Origin: an uncultured Bacteroidia bacterium
Lineage (GTDB): Bacteria > Bacteroidota > Bacteroidia > Bacteroidales > UBA932
Length of the DNA: 64,000 nucleotides
Assembly: GCA_902782225.1 (NCBI GenBank)
Contig: CACZMF010000001.1
Span: 124,001-188,000 of the forward strand
Direction of reading: 5' to 3'
The position numbers were made by a program, and so were the translations under genes. Under the pieces are notes generated by a model. That model saw nothing but the letters and a program-made list of their open reading frames with translations, made no database searches and was not told the DNA's origin. Shown piece by piece: positions 52,548 to 63,535 of this stretch. Each line of letters opens with the position of its first letter. Positions within the stretch are counted from its first letter, which is position 1.

Positions 52548-53272
52548 TGGAAAGCTGGCAGGAACGGACCGGGATGCTGCTGGGGGAGGAGGGCCTCGCC
52601 CGGCTGAAGGCCGCCCGCGTGGTCGTGGTGGGCCTCGGCGGCGTGGGCGCCATGGCTGCCGAGATGCTGGTGCGTTCCGGAGTGGGGGAGATGGTGGTCG
52701 TGGATGCCGACGTGGTGGGGGAGACGAACATCAACCGGCAGATTCCGGCGCTGCATTCCACCGTGGGCCGCAGTAAATGCTCGGTTATGCGTGAACGCCT
52801 GATGGACATCAATCCCGGGCTGAAACTGCGCTGCATCGAGGAGTATCTGGATGAAAAGGGGATTCCGGCAGTGCTGGACGGAATCGAGGCGGACTGCGTC
52901 GTGGACGCTATCGATACCCTCAGCCCCAAGATTGCCCTCATACAGTATTGCCTCGGGCACGGTCTTTTCCTGGTCAGTTCAATGGGCAGCGGCTCGAAGA
53001 TGGACGCCACCAGGGTGCGCGTGGCCGATATATCGGAGACTTTTCAGTGCCCGCTTGCCCATATGCTGCGCAAACGCCTCCACAAGCTTGGCATCACGAC
53101 CGGTTTCCGGGCGGTGTTCTCGACCGAGCGTCCCGACCGGGCTTCGGTGGTGCTGGAAGAGAGCCGCAACAAGAAGTCCCAGACCGGCACAATTTCTTAT
53201 CTGCCAGCGGTTTTCGGGTGCGTGTGCGCGCAGGCTGCGGTGGAACATATTGTCAGTGTGGAAGATATTTAG
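52547..53272 (+). CDS. tcdA: tRNA threonylcarbamoyladenosine dehydratase TcdA
   Basis: 241 residues from ATG 52547. The ThiF/E1-like fold shows the nucleotide-binding VVVGLGGVGAMAAEMLVRSG, the DADVVGETNINRQIPAL segment typical of TcdA/CsdL, and CVVDAIDTLSPKIALI. The family converts t6A37 of tRNAs to its cyclic form with ATP. ESRNKKSQTGTISYLPAVFG near the C-terminus matches known members. It overlaps the peptidase gene by one base. Confidence 0.92.
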   Translation: MESWQERTGMLLGEEGLARLKAARVVVVGLGGVGAMAAEMLVRSGVGEMVVVDADVVGETNINRQIPALHSTVGRSKCSVMRERLMDINPGLKLRCIEEYLDEKGIPAVLDGIEADCVVDAIDTLSPKIALIQYCLGHGLFLVSSMGSGSKMDATRVRVADISETFQCPLAHMLRKRLHKLGITTGFRAVFSTERPDRASVVLEESRNKKSQTGTISYLPAVFGCVCAQAAVEHIVSVEDI

Positions 53273-53280
53273 TATCTTTG
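53249..53280 (+). promoter_or_regulatory. Promoter of the GNAT-like gene, leaderless arrangement
   Basis: ATTG at 53249-53252, 20 bp, then TATCTTTG at 53273-53280, which ends 6 bp before ATG 53287. The -7 box begins right at the tcdA stop codon. Confidence 0.5.
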
Positions 53281-53286
53281 CAAGTT

Positions 53287-54402
53287 ATGTACACGATAGA
53301 AGAAGTCAAATCCAGAAGTCAGCTGAAGGAGTTCGTGCGTTTCCCGGACGAGCTCTACCGCAATTGTGCCCAGTATGTGCCGGCCCTTCATTCGGACCAG
53401 GTGCACATGCTGACCAAGTCTCCGAGCCTGAAATACTGCAAGAGCAAGCTCTGGCTCGCGAAAGACGGCAGCAGGGTCGTGGGCCGTATCTGCGCCATGA
53501 TCAATCCCCGCTTCAACGAGCGCTACTCCCGGAAAAGCGTGCGGTTCGGCTGGTTCGACTGCATCAACGACCTGGAGGCCGCCCGCCTGCTGATAGCTGC
53601 GGCCGAGCAGTGGGGCAAAGAGCAGGGAATGGAGGAAATCCACGGCCCGCTCAGCTACAACACCCTAGGCAAACAGGGTATGCTGGTGGAGGGATATGAA
53701 AACATACCGCCTTTCAACTGCCTGTATAACTTCCCGTACTACAACGACCTGGTCACCGCCCTCGGCTTCGTGAAGGAATGCGACTGGCTGCAGTACAAGA
53801 TGGTTGCCAACCACGGAGTGCCCGAGAAGGCTCGCAGGGTGGCGAAGGTGGTCGAGGAGCGCTACAACCTGCATTTCGGAAGCCTCGACAAACTGAAGAA
53901 AGACAAGGATCTGGTGCGCAAGTTCTTCCGCGTCTATTCCGACAGCTTCTCCCAGACCGTGTACAATTTCATCCCCTTCACGGAAGAGGAAATAGAAGAG
54001 GAAGCCCGCATGTCCATGCGCTTCATTTCCGACAAGGCCAGCTGCCTGGTGCTCGATGAGCACGAGGAAATCGTGGCTTTCGGCATTTCATTCCCCAGTA
54101 TCTCCAAGGCCCTCCAGAAGGCCAGGGGGCATCTTTTCCCCTTCGGATGGATACATCTGCTCAAGGCCCTGGGCAACTACGAGACCACCGACCTGATGAT
54201 CAACGGCGCAGTCCCGGAGTGGCAGAACAAGGGCGTTTCGGCGGTGTACTACAAGGAGATGGCGGACAAGGCGGCCCGCATCGGCAACCGCTGGGCGATT
54301 TCCAATCCCCAGATCGAGTCCAACAGCGCCGTGAACATTTGGAACAGTTACGAGCACGAGCCCTTCATGCGGCGCCGCTGCTACATCAAAAAAATTGCTT
54401 AA
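53287..54402 (+). CDS. GNAT-like acyltransferase-fold protein (YghO type)
   Basis: 371 residues from ATG 53287. The start YTIEEVKSRSQLKEFVRFP then LYRNCAQYVPALHSDQVHML is typical of a family of two-part GNAT-fold proteins. A second GNAT-like half shows VPEWQNKGVSAVYYKEMADK (the acetyl-CoA loop region with Gln-Asn-Lys-Gly) and ISNPQIESNSAVNIWNSYEH. Family members are of unknown substrate; some lie near lipid or amino-acid genes. No signal peptide. prfA follows 3 bp later, so both may be on one transcript. Confidence 0.75.
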   Translation: MYTIEEVKSRSQLKEFVRFPDELYRNCAQYVPALHSDQVHMLTKSPSLKYCKSKLWLAKDGSRVVGRICAMINPRFNERYSRKSVRFGWFDCINDLEAARLLIAAAEQWGKEQGMEEIHGPLSYNTLGKQGMLVEGYENIPPFNCLYNFPYYNDLVTALGFVKECDWLQYKMVANHGVPEKARRVAKVVEERYNLHFGSLDKLKKDKDLVRKFFRVYSDSFSQTVYNFIPFTEEEIEEEARMSMRFISDKASCLVLDEHEEIVAFGISFPSISKALQKARGHLFPFGWIHLLKALGNYETTDLMINGAVPEWQNKGVSAVYYKEMADKAARIGNRWAISNPQIESNSAVNIWNSYEHEPFMRRRCYIKKIA

Positions 54403-54405
54403 GCT

Positions 54406-55491
54406 ATGGCAGAGAACACATTGCTTGAAAAGGTGCTTTCCCTGGAAGGAAAGTTCAAATCCATACAGGACCAGCTGTCGGACCCTTCAGTGATGTCCGA
54501 CATGAAGAAGTATGTCCAGCTCAACAAGGACTACAAGGAGCTCGAGCCCATCATCCAGAAGGGCCACGAGTATGAAAAGGTTGTCAGTGACCTGCAGTCC
54601 GCAAAGGACATTTTCCTGAATGAGAAAGACGAGGACCTGCGGGAAATGGCCCGCGAGGAAATCTCCGAACTGGAGCCGCGCATCCCTGCCCTTGAGCAGG
54701 AGATCAAACTGCTGCTCATCCCCGCCGACCCCGACGATTCCAAGAATGCCATCGTGGAAATCCGCGGCGGCACCGGAGGCGACGAAGCCGCTATTTTTGC
54801 AGGAGACCTTTTCCGTATGTATCAGCACTTTGCCGAGTCCCGCGGCTGGAGGCTCGAAGTCACCGACCAGGCCCCCGGCACCTCCGGCGGCTTCAAGCAG
54901 ATAGTCTTCAAGCTCAGCGGCGACGGGGTGTACGGAGTGATGAAATACGAATCCGGCGTCCACCGCGTGCAGCGTGTGCCCCAGACCGAGACCCAGGGAC
55001 GCATCCAGACTTCGGCCGCTTCCGTGGCCGTGTTCCCGGAAGCCGGCGAGTTTGACGTGGACCTCAGCTGGGACGACATACGCCTCGACCTCTTCTGCTC
55101 TTCAGGCCCCGGCGGCCAGGGTGTCAACACCACCTATTCGGCCGTGCGTCTGACCCATATTCCTTCGGGACTCGTGGTCCAGTGCCAGGAGGAGCGCTCG
55201 CAGCTGAAGAACAAGGACCGCGCTTTCGAGGAACTCCGTACGCGTCTCTACAATCTGGAGCACCAGAAGTATCTGGACGGTATCGCCGCCAAGCGCAAGA
55301 CCATGGTCAGCACCGGCGACCGCAGCGCCAAGATCCGCACCTACAATTATCCCCAGGGCCGTGTGACCGACCACCGCATCAACTGGAGCATGTACAACCT
55401 GCCCGTCTTCATGGACGGGGACATACAGGAGTGTATCGACCAGCTGCAGATAGCCGAAAACGCCGAACGCCTCAAGGAAGCCGGCGAATAA
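54406..55491 (+). CDS. prfA: Peptide chain release factor 1
   Basis: 361 residues, standard RF1 length. It carries GGQ in [20 protein letters not shown] for peptidyl-tRNA hydrolysis, and the PxT tripeptide (PQT, in [18 protein letters not shown]) that reads UAG and UAA. That separates it from RF2, which has SPF. Because RF1 does not read UGA, it has no bearing on the TGA at 30040. It is convergent with fabF; only a weak 6-bp stem (55502-55519) lies between them. Confidence 0.97.
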   Translation: MAENTLLEKVLSLEGKFKSIQDQLSDPSVMSDMKKYVQLNKDYKELEPIIQKGHEYEKVVSDLQSAKDIFLNEKDEDLREMAREEISELEPRIPALEQEIKLLLIPADPDDSKNAIVEIRGGTGGDEAAIFAGDLFRMYQHFAESRGWRLEVTDQAPGTSGGFKQIVFKLSGDGVYGVMKYESGVHRVQRVPQTETQGRIQTSAASVAVFPEAGEFDVDLSWDDIRLDLFCSSGPGGQGVNTTYSAVRLTHIPSGLVVQCQEERSQLKNKDRAFEELRTRLYNLEHQKYLDGIAAKRKTMVSTGDRSAKIRTYNYPQGRVTDHRINWSMYNLPVFMDGDIQECIDQLQIAENAERLKEAGE

Positions 55492-55509
55492 TTATCGAAT
55501 AGATAGCTT

Positions 55510-56757
55510 TCATGCTATCGGCCTGAAAGCGATGCAGGCATTATGGCCTCCGAAACCGAAGGAATCTGACAGACCGAGAGTGAGCCGGGCCTTTACCGCC
55601 TTGTTCGGCGTGTAGTCCAGGTCGCACTCGGGATCCGGATTGTCTAGGTTGATCGTGGGAGGCACGGTGCCGTTGCAGAGGGCAAGAATGGTCGCGACCG
55701 CTTCCGCAGCGCCTGCCGCCCCGAACATATGGCCGTGCATCGATTTCGTGCTGCTTATGTGGATCTTGTAGGCGGCCTCTCCGAAAGCCAGCTTGTAGGC
55801 CGCGGTCTCGGCCACGTCGTTGAGCTGCGTGCCGGTGCCGTGGGCGTTGACGTAGACTTCGTCCTTTCCCGGATCGAATCCGGCCTCTTTTAGGGCCATG
55901 CTGATGCAGCCGGCCTGCGTGGAACCGTCCGGGCGGGGAGCGGTGGCGTGGTAGGCGTCGCAGGTGCTGCCGTAGCCGACGATTTCAGCGTAGATCCTGG
56001 CACCGCGTGCCTTCGCGTGCTCGTATTCTTCCAGTATGATGACTCCGGAACCGTCGGCCATCACGAAGCCGCCTCGGTCTGCGTTGAACGGCAGGCTGGC
56101 GTGCTTGGGATCTTCGGCCCTCGTGAGGGCGCGGGCGTTGCCGAAAGCAGCCGCTCCGATGGGGATGGCGCAATGGTCGGTGCCGCCGGCTATGACGGCG
56201 TCGGAGTAGCCGTGCTTGATGTTGCGGTAGGCCTCGCCTATGGAGTGGGTCGCAGTGGCGCATGCGGTCACTATGTCGATGCAGGAGCCCTGGGCGCCGA
56301 ATTTGATGGCTATCTGGCCGCCTGCCATATCCGAAATCATGGTCGGGACAAAGAGGGGAGAAATCCACTGGCCGCTGGGGTCTTCGATCATTTTGCCGAC
56401 CTCGCGCTGTATGGTCTGGAAGCCTCCGATGCCGGAGCTGACGTAGGTGGAGAGCCTGCCGGGCTCGATGTTTTCGCCGGACACGAGGCCGGAATCGTGC
56501 ATTGCCTGCCAGGCGGACGCCATTGCGAATATGGTGAAGGGGTCCTGCTTGCGGATGAAAGCCTTGTCCATTCCGTAGAGGGTGGGGTCGAAATTGCGTA
56601 TCTTGCCGGCAATCTTGACGGGGAGCCCGTCGGTGGGGAACTCCGTTATATAATCTATACCGCACACTCCGTTGACAAGACTGTTCCAGAACGAAGGGAC
56701 ATCGTTGCCGATGCAGGACAGGACGCCAAGTCCGGTGACTACAACTCTTTTTTCCAT
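55510..56757 (-). CDS. fabF: 3-oxoacyl-[acyl-carrier-protein] synthase II (FabF-like)
   Basis: 415 residues from ATG 56757 (MEKRVVVTGLGVLSCIGNDV); the open frame upstream runs into the divergent gene and is not used. Catalytic Cys lies in VTACATATHSIGEAYR, the two histidines in NAHGTGTQLND and TKSMHGHMFGAAGAAEAV, and the C-terminal SFGFGGHNACIAF loop is present. It extends fatty acyl chains in the cytoplasm. It lacks neighbouring acpP or fabG genes, so it may serve a side pathway rather than be the main FabF; the motifs alone do not separate these. Confidence 0.88.
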   Translation of the reverse strand: MEKRVVVTGLGVLSCIGNDVPSFWNSLVNGVCGIDYITEFPTDGLPVKIAGKIRNFDPTLYGMDKAFIRKQDPFTIFAMASAWQAMHDSGLVSGENIEPGRLSTYVSSGIGGFQTIQREVGKMIEDPSGQWISPLFVPTMISDMAGGQIAIKFGAQGSCIDIVTACATATHSIGEAYRNIKHGYSDAVIAGGTDHCAIPIGAAAFGNARALTRAEDPKHASLPFNADRGGFVMADGSGVIILEEYEHAKARGARIYAEIVGYGSTCDAYHATAPRPDGSTQAGCISMALKEAGFDPGKDEVYVNAHGTGTQLNDVAETAAYKLAFGEAAYKIHISSTKSMHGHMFGAAGAAEAVATILALCNGTVPPTINLDNPDPECDLDYTPNKAVKARLTLGLSDSFGFGGHNACIAFRPIA

Positions 56758-56776
56758 AAGGTCATTTTTTACGGCG

Positions 56777-56804
56777 CAAATATACAAACTTTTCATTATA
56801 TTTG
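56777..56804. promoter_or_regulatory. Divergent -7 boxes for fabF and the LytTR gene
   Basis: Minus-strand TATATTTG at 56784-56777 is 19 bp before the fabF ATG. Plus-strand TATATTTG at 56797-56804 ends 7 bp before ATG 56812, a nearly leaderless arrangement. Confidence 0.55.
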
Positions 56805-56811
56805 CGGAGAT

Positions 56812-57696
56812 ATGCGCTCGCTTAAAGACCAGTTCCCCAGGGTTCTGCTTGGAAAACATCAGTTGGTTATGACCGTTCTCTTTGCGGCCTTTTTTTCCCT
56901 GTTGTTCCTGCTGGTGAGCATTCCTTTCTCGCATAATGCGTGGTTCAATCTTGGCCGGAGCGAGGCTTTCTGGTTCACCGTCGTGTTTTTCGTGTTCTCG
57001 CTGGCCATAGTTTCCTTCAGCAAGGTGGGCCTCTACATGCTTAGGGAGACCGCCAACTTCACGGTCCTGCACTATGTCCTGTGGAACACCGTCGAGATTC
57101 TCCTGATAGCGGTGATCTATTCTTTCTTCACCATAGAGGGCGACCGCTTCGGCATCATAGACCTCCACAACATGCAGTTCTGGCGCCTCTTCCTGAGCGC
57201 CGTGGTCTATGGAGTCATTTCCCTCGGTGTGCCTTATATCATTGCAGCATTGTATTTCATGCTGGAGGAAAAGGACAACACGATACGCCTTATGAACTAC
57301 GGCAACGTGGTCAGCGACGCCCCGATCTCCCCGAGCGAAGAGAAGCGCATCACCCTTTTCGACAATTCCGGAGTCCTCAAGTTCTCCATCAATCCCGACA
57401 ATCTCTATTTCATCGAATCGGACGACAACTACATCCAGGTGTGGTACACCGACAGCGGCGGTGAGATGAAGCGTTATATGCTACGATGCCGCCTGAAGAC
57501 GATCGAAGACAGTTTTTCCGGCAGCGACCTGGTGCGCTGCCACCGCAAATACATCATCAACATCAGGAGGGTGCGGCTCCTCTCCTCCGGGCGCGAAGGC
57601 TACAGCCTGGAGCTCGAGAGCGACGCGACCCCCCGCATCCCGGTTTCAAAGACCTACGAGCAGGCGGTGCTTGCCCGTTTCAATTCCAGAGCATAA
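56812..57696 (+). CDS. Membrane-bound LytTR transcriptional regulator
   Basis: 294 residues. Four membrane helices fill about residues 18-160 (VLFAAFFSLLFLLVSIPF, FWFTVVFFVFSLAIVSF, TVEILLIAVIYSFFTI, LSAVVYGVISLGVPYIIAAL). A C-terminal LytTR DNA-binding domain follows (NLYFIESDDNYIQVWY, RCRLKTIED, VRCHRKYIINIRRV). There is no receiver domain, so it is not a classical response regulator; the membrane part may sense directly. The DUF4293 gene follows after one base. Confidence 0.9.
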   Translation: MRSLKDQFPRVLLGKHQLVMTVLFAAFFSLLFLLVSIPFSHNAWFNLGRSEAFWFTVVFFVFSLAIVSFSKVGLYMLRETANFTVLHYVLWNTVEILLIAVIYSFFTIEGDRFGIIDLHNMQFWRLFLSAVVYGVISLGVPYIIAALYFMLEEKDNTIRLMNYGNVVSDAPISPSEEKRITLFDNSGVLKFSINPDNLYFIESDDNYIQVWYTDSGGEMKRYMLRCRLKTIEDSFSGSDLVRCHRKYIINIRRVRLLSSGREGYSLELESDATPRIPVSKTYEQAVLARFNSRA

Positions 57697-57697
57697 T

Positions 57698-58102
57698 ATG
57701 TGGCAGAGAGTTCAAACCCTTTATCTTGCAATTTCCACGGCATTGATAGCCGCCATGTTTTTCTGCAATAAGGCCGGAGACATAAGTTTTGTTTCTTATT
57801 GGCCCTACCTTGTGCTGCTGGTGGTGATAACGCTTCTCAACATCCTGGCCCTGACCACCTACAGGTTCCGTGTGTTCCAGGTCCGTACAGCCGTCCTGGC
57901 CGCACTGGTCACCCTCGGCCTGCAGGCCTGGCTGGTGGTGGATTTCGTGTTGTCCGGAAATGATCCGCTGTTCCATGTGGCAGCCATCTTCCCGCTTGTC
58001 GCCGTGATCCTCGACGTGCTCGCGGCCCGTGGCGTCTGGGCCGACGAACTTATGGTCCGCAGCTCCGACAGGCTCCGTTCCGCCAAACGTAAGAAACATT
58101 AA
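57698..58102 (+). CDS. DUF4293 family membrane protein
   Basis: 134 residues from ATG 57698 (MWQRVQTLYLAISTALIAAM), the typical start of this Bacteroidetes family. Four membrane helices are predicted and the C-terminus is basic (SAKRKKH). Function unknown. It sits between the LytTR regulator (1 bp) and the phosphorylase (11 bp) and is probably co-transcribed with them. Confidence 0.9.
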   Translation: MWQRVQTLYLAISTALIAAMFFCNKAGDISFVSYWPYLVLLVVITLLNILALTTYRFRVFQVRTAVLAALVTLGLQAWLVVDFVLSGNDPLFHVAAIFPLVAVILDVLAARGVWADELMVRSSDRLRSAKRKKH

Positions 58103-58113
58103 AACAAATAATT

Positions 58114-58998
58114 ATGCGTATTCCTGAATCTGAACTCATTATCAACGGAGACGGTTCCGTGTTCCACATCCACCTGAAACCGGAGGAGCTGGCCGACAAC
58201 GTCATCATGGTAGGCGATCCGTCCCGCGTGGACATGATCGGCGAGTATCTTACCGACATCGAATTCCGTCATGAATCCCGCGAATTCGTGTCCATCACCG
58301 GCAGGCGCAACGGCAAACGCATCACTGTCCTCTCCCACGGCATCGGTCCCGACAACATCGACATAGTGATGACCGAACTCGACGCCCTTGCGAACGTCGA
58401 TTTCGAGACCCGCGAGGTGAAGCCCGTCCACAAGGCGCTGAACATCCTACGCATAGGCACATCGGGCGCCCTGCATGCAGACATTCCCCTCGGAAGCTAC
58501 GTGCTCTCGCACATCAGCGTGGGATTCGACGGTGTCATGAACTGGTATGCCCACCGGGAGAAAGTCACCATCCCCGAAGTCGAGGCGGATTTCAAGAAGC
58601 ATATGGACTGGGCTCCTGACCTTCCTTCACCGTATTTCGTCAAAGCTTCGCAGAAGATCATAGACCTGATGAAGGACGTGACCATCAAGGGCGTCACCAT
58701 CTCCGCCCCCGGTTTCTACGGCCCCCAGGGACGGGTGGTCCGCCTTCCCCTTGCAATGCCCAACATGCTCGAAGACATAGAGAGCTTCCGCTTTTCGGCT
58801 GCCGGAGAAGACTACCGCATAACCAATTTCGAAATGGAAAGCTCCCCCCTGGCAGGTTTTGCCGCGCAGCTCGGGCATAACGCATCGACCGTCTGCTGCA
58901 TCATAGCGAACCGCTACCTGAAGAGCTCCAATCCCGACTACAAGCCCGCCATCCGCAAGCTTGTGGAGATTGCTGTGGACAAGATGTCAACCCTGTAG
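58114..58998 (+). CDS. Nucleoside phosphorylase (uridine phosphorylase-like)
   Basis: 294 residues. The PNP/UDP fold shows VIMVGDPSRVDMIGEYL (phosphate-binding Gly-Asp-Pro), SHGIGPDNIDIVMTEL, RIGTSGALHADIPLG and ITNFEMESSPLAGFAA (the Glu-Met-Glu that binds ribose). The family cleaves nucleosides with phosphate for salvage. The uridine-type assignment rests on overall pattern and is moderate. The gene is convergent with the Clp N-domain gene, 6 bp apart. Confidence 0.88.
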   Translation: MRIPESELIINGDGSVFHIHLKPEELADNVIMVGDPSRVDMIGEYLTDIEFRHESREFVSITGRRNGKRITVLSHGIGPDNIDIVMTELDALANVDFETREVKPVHKALNILRIGTSGALHADIPLGSYVLSHISVGFDGVMNWYAHREKVTIPEVEADFKKHMDWAPDLPSPYFVKASQKIIDLMKDVTIKGVTISAPGFYGPQGRVVRLPLAMPNMLEDIESFRFSAAGEDYRITNFEMESSPLAGFAAQLGHNASTVCCIIANRYLKSSNPDYKPAIRKLVEIAVDKMSTL

Positions 58999-59004
58999 CG
59001 TCGG

Positions 59005-59565
59005 CTAACTCAGATGGGGGTTGTCGGGCACATAGCCCTCCCTCAGACGCTTTTCTATAGCTGCGGCCAGGATCCCGGGATCCGGGGCCGCGGCTTCTTT
59101 TTCAGGGGCTGTCGCAAGGCCGTATTCCTCCCAGCGCAGGCCGGAAGCTTCGACCATCGTCCGGAGTCCGGCGCCGTTGTCGGCAAACCAGTCGTGGCTG
59201 TAGCTGCCGAAGGTGCGTATCGCTGCGAGGCAATAATGCAGGGGGGAGACGGCGTCCGCCTTGCAGCGCCTGGCCTCCAGGGCGGCGGCCTGCAGCATGG
59301 ACACGGAGGAATCGCTCAGGTTGATGCTTTCCCGCTCTTCCCAGGGAATCTGCTCGTCCACGAACAGGGCGTCGTCCAGAGCCGTTTTGAAGGCGTCCGC
59401 GCTGAGCCCCAGGGCCTCCATCGCGTCGCAGGCTCCGTTGGTCCGCTGGCGGAGGATCGCGAGCATTATGTGGTCCGGGCAGATGTTGTGCCAGCCGGTG
59501 CGGAAGGCCTCGTCGCGGCTGATGTCGAGAACCTCGATAAAATCGTCTGAAAAGCGATAATCCAT
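59005..59565 (-). CDS. Stand-alone Clp N-terminal domain protein
   Basis: 186 residues. Residues about 1-145 show the two repeats of the Clp N domain: FSDDFIEVLDISRDEAFRTG with CPDHIMLAILRQRTNGACDA, then SVSMLQAAALEARRCKADAV with SPLHYCLAAIRTFGS. There is no AAA+ module, Walker motif or other catalytic part; a short tail rich in Ala and Glu ends the protein. The N domain in ClpA/ClpB/ClpC docks adaptors and substrates, so a free copy may act as an adaptor or decoy. It is divergent from gyrA. Confidence 0.85.
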   Translation of the reverse strand: MDYRFSDDFIEVLDISRDEAFRTGWHNICPDHIMLAILRQRTNGACDAMEALGLSADAFKTALDDALFVDEQIPWEERESINLSDSSVSMLQAAALEARRCKADAVSPLHYCLAAIRTFGSYSHDWFADNGAGLRTMVEASGLRWEEYGLATAPEKEAAAPDPGILAAAIEKRLREGYVPDNPHLS

Positions 59566-59569
59566 GATG

Positions 59570-59608
59570 CAAAGATGCTAAAAAATCCCAATATTTTTAT
59601 TATCTTTG
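59570..59608. promoter_or_regulatory. Divergent promoter boxes for Clp-N gene and gyrA
   Basis: Plus strand TATCTTTG at 59601-59608 lies 24 bp before the gyrA ATG at 59633. On the minus strand CATCTTTG (59577-59570), one mismatch to consensus, lies 4 bp before ATG 59565. Confidence 0.45.
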
Positions 59609-59632
59609 TACGATTATAACCATTGGATTTTT

Positions 59633-62152
<2,520 letters not shown>

Positions 62153-62170
62153 TATTAAACACTTATAGCA

Positions 62171-63484
62171 ATGAAAAGATTAATTTTGGTTCTGGCTCTC
62201 GCAGCCGCTTGCACCGCCGCAAATGCGCAGGTCAAGACCATCGCAGCCGCCGAATCCGCCGTCCAGAAGGCCAAGGCAGATGTCGAGAATCCCAAGAAAA
62301 ACACCAAGCTTGCAACCTGGATCAAGTACGGACACGCCCTCATCGACGCCTACGACGCTCCTGCAGGCAATGGATTCATCAACGCCTCCCGTCAGGAAAT
62401 ACAGCTCATCTCCAACAACGAGAAGCCCATTTCCGTCGAGACCGTGACTCTCGGTGGCCAGACCTGGGAGAAGGAAGTGTATCCTACCAAGAACTACTAC
62501 TTCAATTCGGCCGGCGCCCTCGGCATGATCGAAATCACCAAGCCTATCTATGAGGATGCCCTCGACCGTGCCGTCGAGGCCTATGAAAAGGCTGCCGAGC
62601 TCGATGTCAAGAAGACCAAGACCAAGGATATCGTGGGCGCGCTCCTGTCGATTGCCGGCAAATATGTGGAAGATGCCTACACCTCCTACACCCTGGGCGA
62701 CCTCAAGAAGGCTTCCGTGCTCTTCGAGAAAGCAGCCGGCGCCAGCGCAATGGAGCCTGCCTGCCAGCTCGACACCAACTCCGTCTATAATGCCGCATTC
62801 ACCGCATGGCTCGACGGCGACAACGACCGTGCCGAGGAGTTCTTCGAGAAGTGCTACAAGCTCGGCTACTACGGAGAGGGCGGCGAGACTTTCGCCAAAC
62901 TTGCAGACATAGCTGAAAAGAAGGGCAATGCCGAAAAGGGTAAGGACTATCTTGAGGAAGGATTCCAGAAATTCCCTCAGAGCCAGAGCATACTGGTGGG
63001 CCTGATCAACTACTACATCAACAGCAACGGCAGCACCGACCGTCTGTTCGAACTCCTCGGCGAGGCCAAGAAGAACGAGCCCAACAATGCTTCTCTCTAT
63101 TATGTGGAGGGCAACATCTGCAACCAGCTCGGCAAGGTCGATGATGCAGTGGCCGCCTACAACCAGTGCGCACAGATCGACCCCAACTACGCCTACGGCT
63201 ACATCGGCCTCGGCCAGCTCTACTACAACCAGGCCCTCAAATTCTCCGAGGAAGCCCAGAACGAAATGGACGACGCCAAGTACATGGCCCTCGTGGAGAA
63301 ATTCGAGAGCAGCCTCAAGGCCTGCATCGAGCCTTTCGAGAAGTCTCTCGATATCCTTAAGGATTCGCAGACCAAGGCAGCTGTCGCAGAGTATCTCAAG
63401 AATGCCTGCTTCCGCTTCCGCACCGACCCTGTCTATCAGGAAAAGTACGACAAATACACCGCACTCGCCGCTTCGGCACAGTAG
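62171..63484 (+). CDS. Secreted TPR-repeat protein
   Basis: 437 residues with a signal peptide cut after AANAQ. After an N-terminal stretch (VKTIAAAESAVQKAKADVEN) come several TPR units: AVEAYEKAAELDVKKT, DLKKASVLFEKAAGAS, AEEFFEKCYKLGYYGEGGET, AVAAYNQCAQIDPNYAYGY. The protein is probably periplasmic and acts as a scaffold; no partner is evident. It starts 18 bp after gyrA and is followed by a bidirectional terminator. Confidence 0.85.
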   Translation: MKRLILVLALAAACTAANAQVKTIAAAESAVQKAKADVENPKKNTKLATWIKYGHALIDAYDAPAGNGFINASRQEIQLISNNEKPISVETVTLGGQTWEKEVYPTKNYYFNSAGALGMIEITKPIYEDALDRAVEAYEKAAELDVKKTKTKDIVGALLSIAGKYVEDAYTSYTLGDLKKASVLFEKAAGASAMEPACQLDTNSVYNAAFTAWLDGDNDRAEEFFEKCYKLGYYGEGGETFAKLADIAEKKGNAEKGKDYLEEGFQKFPQSQSILVGLINYYINSNGSTDRLFELLGEAKKNEPNNASLYYVEGNICNQLGKVDDAVAAYNQCAQIDPNYAYGYIGLGQLYYNQALKFSEEAQNEMDDAKYMALVEKFESSLKACIEPFEKSLDILKDSQTKAAVAEYLKNACFRFRTDPVYQEKYDKYTALAASAQ

Positions 63485-63502
63485 AAGCTTTAGACTCGCA
63501 TA

Positions 63503-63535
63503 ATAAAAGCCGGCCCGAAGGAGACCGGCTTTTAT
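63503..63535. terminator. Bidirectional terminator
   Basis: An 11-bp stem ATAAAAGCCGG (63503-63513) pairs with 63525-63535, with an 11-nt loop and T-rich flanks on both strands. It serves the convergent TPR and CapA-like genes and overlaps the CapA-like stop codon. Confidence 0.85.

Noticed and set aside
55502-55519. Terminator between prfA and fabF
   Set aside because: Only a 6-bp stem without a T-run on either strand, and it overlaps the fabF stop codon.
56758-57168. N-terminal extension of fabF by 137 codons
   Set aside because: FabF proteins start at MEKRVVVTGLG; the extension is antisense to the LytTR gene.
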